Below are positions 7,638-10,489 of a stretch of DNA of 10,489 bases, piece after piece. Numbering within the stretch: position 1 is the first letter of the stretch; the number at the start of each line of letters is the position of its first letter. The notes beneath the pieces were generated by a model. That model worked only from the letters and a program-made list of their open reading frames with translations, ran no database searches and was not told the origin of the DNA. A program made the translations under genes and the position numbers. This DNA comes from Candidatus Omnitrophota bacterium (GTDB taxonomy: Bacteria; Omnitrophota; Gorgyraeia; Gygaellales; Profunditerraquicolaceae): the NCBI GenBank assembly GCA_903907475.1, contig CAIVOB010000009.1:1-10489 (forward strand), given 5' to 3'.

Positions 7638-8555
7638 TTAAACAATTGAGAGCATCCGCTCAATCGCCAAATGCGCTTTTTCACGAACAACCTTAGGAAC
7701 CCGCACCTCATCTTTGAGCTCTTCTAAAGCCCAGAGTACTTTTTCCTGAGTTGTAAGCTTCATATTTGGGCAAACCGCGCGCGCGCTGGCCGGATAGAAT
7801 TTTTTATCCGGATTATCACGCTTTAAGCAATATACCAGCCCGGCTTCCGTACCGACAATAAATTCTTTGGCAGGATTAGTTTTAGCATATTTCGCCATCT
7901 GACTGGTAGATAATACCGCATCCGCCAAAACCGCGACTGATGATAAGCATTCCGGATGCACCATAACCTTAGCCTGCGGATGAATTTTTTTCTCACGTAA
8001 AATATCCTCGGGTAATATTTTTACATGTGTCGGGCAAAAACCATGCCAACTGATCAATTTTCTCCCGCTTTGCTTGGAAACATAATCCGCTAAATATTTA
8101 TCCGGAACAAAAATTATCTCTTTATAATCTTTAAGCGCGTTAACTACTGCCACGGCATTAGCGGAAGTACAACAATAATCCAGTTCCGCTTTCACTTCGG
8201 CAGAAGTATTCACGTAACCAACCGTCACGGCTTGAGGATGTGCTTTTTTTAATTTCTTTAAATCATCGGCATTCATCATATTGGCCATCGGACAACCCGC
8301 GGTGATATCCGGCATAATCACTTTTTTCTCCGGAGAAAGAATTACCGCGGTTTCAGCCATAAAATATACTCCACAAAAAACAATCACTTCCGCGTTATTC
8401 TTAGCCGCCAAACGCGAAAGCTCTAAAGAATCACCGCAAAAATCAGCCAGATCCTGCACTTCAGGCAGCTGATAATTATGCGCCAGAATTATCGCCTGAT
8501 GCTTAATCTTGAGCGCTTTAATTTTCTCTATTAACTTATGATTTTCTTTCATCAT
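7638..8555 (-). CDS. nadA: Quinolinate synthase A
   Basis: 305 residues. Condenses iminoaspartate with dihydroxyacetone phosphate to quinolinate in de novo NAD synthesis, using an oxygen-sensitive [4Fe-4S] cluster. The three cluster cysteines can be placed by family motifs: Cys88 (GCPMAN), Cys174 (WHGFCPTH) and Cys262 (VCPNMK). Other conserved stretches are ILAHNYQLPEVQDLADF (23-39), YVNTSAEVK (114-122), CCTSANA (128-134), VHPEC (199-203) and GTEAG (235-239). The length is that of the short class without extensions. The first ATG (8553-8555) shares one base with the mnmA stop (TAATG), indicating translational coupling; a second ATG follows directly. Neither nadB nor nadC is in the window, so the rest of the pathway is encoded elsewhere. 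Confidence 0.97.
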   Translation of the reverse strand: MMKENHKLIEKIKALKIKHQAIILAHNYQLPEVQDLADFCGDSLELSRLAAKNNAEVIVFCGVYFMAETAVILSPEKKVIMPDITAGCPMANMMNADDLKKLKKAHPQAVTVGYVNTSAEVKAELDYCCTSANAVAVVNALKDYKEIIFVPDKYLADYVSKQSGRKLISWHGFCPTHVKILPEDILREKKIHPQAKVMVHPECLSSVAVLADAVLSTSQMAKYAKTNPAKEFIVGTEAGLVYCLKRDNPDKKFYPASARAVCPNMKLTTQEKVLWALEELKDEVRVPKVVREKAHLAIERMLSIV

Positions 8556-9634
8556 TAATCTAAAACTTGCTCAATTATCCCACCGCCTAAAACCTTGGCT
8601 TGATCATAAAAAACTACCGATTGACCAGGAGTGATCGCAAACTGTGGAGTCTGAAAAATTACTTTCAACTTATTTTTATTAACCCAAACCGTGGCCTTGG
8701 ATTCTTTATGATTATAGCGTATCTTAGCTTTAATCTCAATCTTCTTTTTAAAAATTGGCTTCAAAAAATTAACTTCTTTGACTAAAAATTCTTTTTTTAA
8801 AACTTCCTGGCGCGGACCCACAATAATACGGTTTTGCTTCAAATTAATACCGCTCACATACAAAGGATAGCCCCGGGCAATCCCTAAACCCTGCCGTTGG
8901 CCGATCGTATAAAAGGCCACCCCCTTATGCCTCCCGAGAATATTTCCCTGCCGATCAACAATCTCTCCGGGCCGAATATTCTTTTTACTTTTCGCTCTAA
9001 TGAGGCTCTCATATTTTCCATCAGGTAAAAAACAAATCTCCTGACTATCCTGTTTATCAGCAACATTCAAACCTAATTTTTTGGCTAAAACTCTCACTTT
9101 GGGTTTTGTAAAATTACCCAAAGGAAAGATTACTCGACGCAATTGTTCCTGATCTAAACGGTAAAGAAAATATGATTGATCTTTTTTAAGATCCTTGGCT
9201 TTTTTAAGAAAATAACCTTGAGAAGATTTAATAATTTTCGCATAATGTCCGGTCGCCAAAAAATCCGCCCCTAGATTAAGCGCTTTTTTTAATAAAATAC
9301 CGAATTTAATAAATTGATTGCAACGCACACAGGGATTGGGAGTTCTGCCGCTTAAATACTCCTCATAAAAATTAACGATTACCTGCTGATAAAAATCTTT
9401 ATTTAAATTTAAAAGATAATGCCGGATACCCAGTTTATGGCAGACCCGCCGCGCATCACTAATGCCGGTTAAGCCACAACAACTTGGTTTTACACTTTGT
9501 GTTTCCGCTAAATTAAAACACATTGTCAAACCAATAACAGTATAACCCTGATTTTTTAAAAGTGCCGCAGCGACCGAAGAATCCACCCCGCCGCTCATCG
9601 CCACCACGACAATTTTTTTCTTATTTTTTATCAT
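8555..9634 (-). CDS. mnmA: tRNA-specific 2-thiouridylase
   Basis: 359 residues, full length. Thiolates U34 of tRNA-Lys, -Glu and -Gln using a persulfide passed from a cysteine desulfurase. The ATP-binding PP-loop SGGVDSS is at 14-20. The CCGLTGISDARRV segment starts at 52. The nucleophilic Cys102 is in GRTPNPCVRCN (96-106) and the catalytic persulfide Cys201 in SQEICF (197-202), so both active cysteines are present. Further family motifs are ATGHYAK (127-133), KDQSYFLYRL (151-160) and FYTIGQRQGLGI. The ATG at 9632-9634 is the only sensible start, since the PP-loop begins at residue 14. No Shine-Dalgarno is visible: the 10 nt before it are the T-run and A-run after a strong terminator hairpin. 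It overlaps nadA by one base and heads the long gene string. Confidence 0.97.
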   Translation of the reverse strand: MIKNKKKIVVVAMSGGVDSSVAAALLKNQGYTVIGLTMCFNLAETQSVKPSCCGLTGISDARRVCHKLGIRHYLLNLNKDFYQQVIVNFYEEYLSGRTPNPCVRCNQFIKFGILLKKALNLGADFLATGHYAKIIKSSQGYFLKKAKDLKKDQSYFLYRLDQEQLRRVIFPLGNFTKPKVRVLAKKLGLNVADKQDSQEICFLPDGKYESLIRAKSKKNIRPGEIVDRQGNILGRHKGVAFYTIGQRQGLGIARGYPLYVSGINLKQNRIIVGPRQEVLKKEFLVKEVNFLKPIFKKKIEIKAKIRYNHKESKATVWVNKNKLKVIFQTPQFAITPGQSVVFYDQAKVLGGGIIEQVLD

Positions 9635-9640
9635 TTTTTA

Positions 9641-9676
9641 AACAAAAGGGCCCAGCAATATTCTGCCGGGCCCTTT
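9641..9676 (-). terminator. Intrinsic terminator between csp and mnmA
   Basis: The hairpin arms are 9645-9657 and 9664-9676: nine GC-rich pairs (AAAGGGCCC/GGGCCCTTT), one mismatch, then three pairs, with a 6-nt loop. It is followed on the minus strand by TTTTGTTT. It lies 17 nt after the csp stop. Its T-run ends only a few bases before the mnmA ATG, so it must either terminate csp mRNA or, on read-through, fold over the mnmA start region. Confidence 0.85.
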
Positions 9677-9693
9677 GCATTCCTTAACGAAGG

Positions 9694-9894
9694 TTATAAC
9701 TTCACTACTTTAGTAGCTTGTTCACCTTTAGGACCTTTTTCGATCTCGAACTCAACTTCCTGGCCCTCCTCTAAAGTTTTATAGCCATCACCCTGAATTG
9801 CAGTATGATGTACGAATACATCAGCCCCTTCTTCAGGTGTAATAAAACCATAACCCTTTTGATTGGAAAACCACTTTACTTTGCCTTTTGCCAT
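9694..9894 (-). CDS. Cold-shock protein (CspA family)
   Basis: 66 residues, one cold-shock domain, the normal length for CspA-type proteins. RNP1 is KGYGFI at 13-18 and RNP2 is VFVHH at 26-30. It opens with [18 protein letters not shown] and ends in the typical EQATKVVKL. It binds single-stranded RNA and DNA and melts RNA secondary structure; E. coli members are known to act as transcription antiterminators. A strong Shine-Dalgarno (AGGAGG, 9906-9911) sits 11 nt before the ATG. The gene has its own consensus promoter and a leader of about 116 nt with a terminator-like hairpin, and a terminator behind it. Which csp paralogue this is (cold-induced or constitutive) cannot be told from the protein. 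Confidence 0.98.
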   Translation of the reverse strand: MAKGKVKWFSNQKGYGFITPEEGADVFVHHTAIQGDGYKTLEEGQEVEFEIEKGPKGEQATKVVKL

Positions 9895-9940
9895 TTCTTT
9901 TACTTCCTCCTTTCCACAAAATTTAACAATTTCCGGGAAT

Positions 9941-9983
9941 AAACAAAAAACCGTAAGGTCTGTCGCTTTTTCTCCTTACGGTT
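9941..9983 (-). terminator. Terminator-like hairpin in the csp leader (candidate attenuator)
   Basis: Perfect 10-bp arms (9949-9958 and 9974-9983, AACCGTAAGG/CCTTACGGTT) with a 15-nt loop are followed on the minus strand by TTTTTTGTTT (9941-9950). It lies about 30 nt after the predicted start of the csp transcript and about 50 nt before the csp ATG. It has the form of a Rho-independent terminator placed inside a leader, so part of the transcripts may stop as a leader RNA of about 70 nt. Confidence 0.7.
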
Positions 9984-10017
9984 AAAAGACTTCTACTCCC
10001 TTGCTTGTTACGAAATA

Positions 10018-10046
10018 ATTATATCTAAACTTAAAAAACTTGTCAA
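10018..10046 (-). promoter_or_regulatory. Consensus sigma-70 promoter of csp
   Basis: On the minus strand TTGACA (10041-10046) and TATAAT (10018-10023) are separated by exactly 17 bp: a 12 of 12 match with optimal spacing. Transcription should begin near 10010-10012, giving a 5' leader of about 116 nt before the csp ATG. A long leader of this kind is typical of cspA-type mRNAs. Confidence 0.88.
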
Positions 10047-10067
10047 CTATTTTTATCTCCAAGTTTT
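10035..10067. repeat. 8-bp inverted repeat straddling the csp -35 box
   Basis: Arms AAAACTTG (10035-10042) and CAAGTTTT (10060-10067) are 17 nt apart. On the minus strand the second arm runs into TTTTTT (10033-10038), so it could be a weak terminator for transcripts coming from 10080-10332. It could equally be an operator covering the -35 region. Neither role is proven. Confidence 0.35.
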
Positions 10068-10069
10068 AT
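10040..10069 (+). promoter_or_regulatory. Possible divergent plus-strand promoter
   Basis: TTGTCA (10040-10045, 5 of 6 to the -35 consensus), an 18-bp spacer and TTTTAT (10064-10069, 4 of 6 to the -10) face away from csp, sharing the -35 bases. It would start transcription near 10075-10077, just at the edge of the rod-like element. Weak match, listed because of the position. Confidence 0.27.
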
Positions 10070-10079
10070 CACTAAGTTA

Positions 10080-10332
10080 GCGGGTTCTGCCACTGCGGCA
10101 CTCATAGATTTTCATTATATTTTGTGCTGCGGAATTGTTCCGCGTGCGAAGTTTTTCGCCGTGTGCTGCGGCTTACGACTCACTCCCGGATGACTTTCGC
10201 TAAGTGAAGTGTCCTCCGTTCGTCGTAATTCCTTGCACACTACCATAAGTAGAAGTGCCGAAAAACTTCTAATGCACGCTTCACAATATCCTCCGCACAA
10301 AATATATTAGCAAGATTAATCGTGTCACCCGC
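10080..10332. ncRNA. Rod-like structured element, candidate unassigned ncRNA
   Basis: This 253-nt stretch folds into one long nested hairpin. Paired blocks, outside to inside: 10080-10085/10327-10332 (GCGGGT), 10116-10127/10295-10306 (12 bp), 10142-10147/10274-10279 (GCGTGC), 10148-10158/10259-10269 (11 bp), 10161-10166/10235-10240 (GTGTGC), 10173-10179/10222-10228 (TTACGAC), 10188-10194/10211-10217 (6 of 7). Roughly 54 pairs lie in order, broken by bulges of unequal size; an 18-nt bulge at 10241-10258 can form its own small stem (CTAC/GTAG). The only ORFs here are short, with poor starts, and look unlike proteins. I do not recognise the family: hallmarks of RNase P RNA, tmRNA and SRP RNA are absent. 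The inner part (10116-10306) is 191 nt, near 6S RNA size, but the bulge pattern does not fit well. The strand is undecided; a degenerate MITE-like element is the alternative. Confidence 0.5.
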
Positions 10333-10426
10333 CGAATAAAAATTTTTCTAATTTGCTTGCTAGTTTATTTGTCTATTAGCGGGTGGCTGGACTTGGATTT
10401 GAGCGGGGCGTAAAGGCAAGGAGCGG
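10333..10426. other. Non-coding spacer between rod-like element and palindrome
   Basis: AT-rich at first, with a 10-bp palindrome AAAAATTTTT (10338-10347), then GC-rich from about 10379. It contains a second copy of TTAGCGGGT (10376-10384), a direct repeat of 10077-10085. Short open frames exist on both strands (for example GTG at 10383 on the plus strand), but none has a ribosome-binding site or recognisable product. No gene is called. Confidence 0.5.
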
Positions 10427-10472
10427 GCCCCGTTACATCTCCGTAATTCTAATTGTAGAGATGTAACGGGGC
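10427..10472. repeat. 46-bp near-perfect palindrome
   Basis: Perfect 15-bp arms (10427-10441 GCCCCGTTACATCTC and 10458-10472) with four further pairs inside (AATT/AATT at 10445-10448 and 10451-10454) and a GC-rich border on both sides. No T-run follows on either strand, so it is not a normal terminator. A dispersed REP- or MITE-type repeat or a processed RNA hairpin are possible. A second small palindrome (ACGGTTCCGT) follows at 10477-10486 at the window edge. Confidence 0.65.
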
Positions 10473-10489
10473 GGGCACGGTTCCGTCAC

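Noticed and set aside
8884..9066. 60-codon minus-strand ORF
   Set aside because: Alternate frame inside mnmA, which has all catalytic motifs in its own frame.
10115..10300. 61-codon minus-strand ORF inside the rod-like element
   Set aside because: It begins with TTG without a clear ribosome-binding site, has no recognisable protein character, and its whole length is explained by the inverted-repeat structure.
10080..10332. RNase P RNA (rnpB) on the minus strand
   Set aside because: A 3' motif resembling CAGAACCCG is present near 10084-10092, but the hallmark 5' GAGGAAAGTCCGGGC-type motif and other conserved regions are missing, and the single-rod fold is unlike RNase P RNA.
10383..10463. 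Short plus-strand GTG frame running into the palindrome
   Set aside because: About 26 codons, no convincing ribosome-binding site and no known product; the end is set by palindrome symmetry.
10080..10489. tmRNA, SRP RNA or a tRNA in the non-coding block
   Set aside because: No T-arm GGTTCRA motif, no acceptor-like ends, no SRP tetraloop pattern on either strand.
1..10489. CRISPR array, transposase, phage or toxin-antitoxin genes
   Set aside because: No spaced direct-repeat array and no protein with such motifs in any frame.

Overview
The window is about 10.5 kb of AT-rich (roughly 40% GC by eye) bacterial chromosome. It carries eleven protein genes, all on the minus strand. Every gene starts with ATG or GTG, and most have Shine-Dalgarno sequences. 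The lipoprotein, the undecaprenyl-diphosphate phosphatase and the housekeeping gene set suggest a free-living, probably diderm bacterium. The gene set and base composition would fit a little-studied candidate phylum such as Omnitrophota, but that is an impression and nothing here proves it. There are no phage, transposase or CRISPR genes.

Read in the direction of transcription (from high to low coordinates), the window opens at 10489-10080 with a non-coding stretch. It holds a near-perfect 46-bp palindrome (10427-10472) and a long rod-like inverted-repeat structure of about 250 nt (10080-10332). I read the rod as an unassigned structured RNA or, less likely, a small repetitive element. Next comes a cold-shock protein gene (9694-9894) with a perfect consensus sigma-70 promoter (TTGACA, 17 bp, TATAAT) and a leader of about 116 nt that contains an intrinsic-terminator-like hairpin. 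A second strong terminator hairpin separates csp from mnmA and ends only about 10 nt before the mnmA start codon.

From 9634 down to 3575 runs a compact gene string with gaps of -1 to 51 nt: mnmA (tRNA 2-thiolation), nadA (quinolinate synthase), an RluA-type pseudouridine synthase, uppP, a PfkB-family kinase, a YqeY-like protein and an MFS exporter. It is probably co-transcribed. It mixes tRNA modification, NAD synthesis, envelope lipid recycling and transport, and does not form one pathway. No promoter is obvious before mnmA, so read-through from the csp promoter is an attractive hypothesis.

Below that lie a small peptidoglycan-binding lipoprotein (2986-3423) followed by a terminator, then a GH1 beta-glucosidase (1664-2893). 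The GH1 gene overlaps by 11 nt a large neuropathy-target-esterase-like protein with cNMP-binding-fold, P-loop and patatin domains, which runs off the left edge of the window (1-1674).

The points most worth a second look are the rod-like element, the terminator in the csp leader, the terminator pressed against the mnmA start, and the three-domain patatin protein whose P-loop keeps its Walker A lysine.
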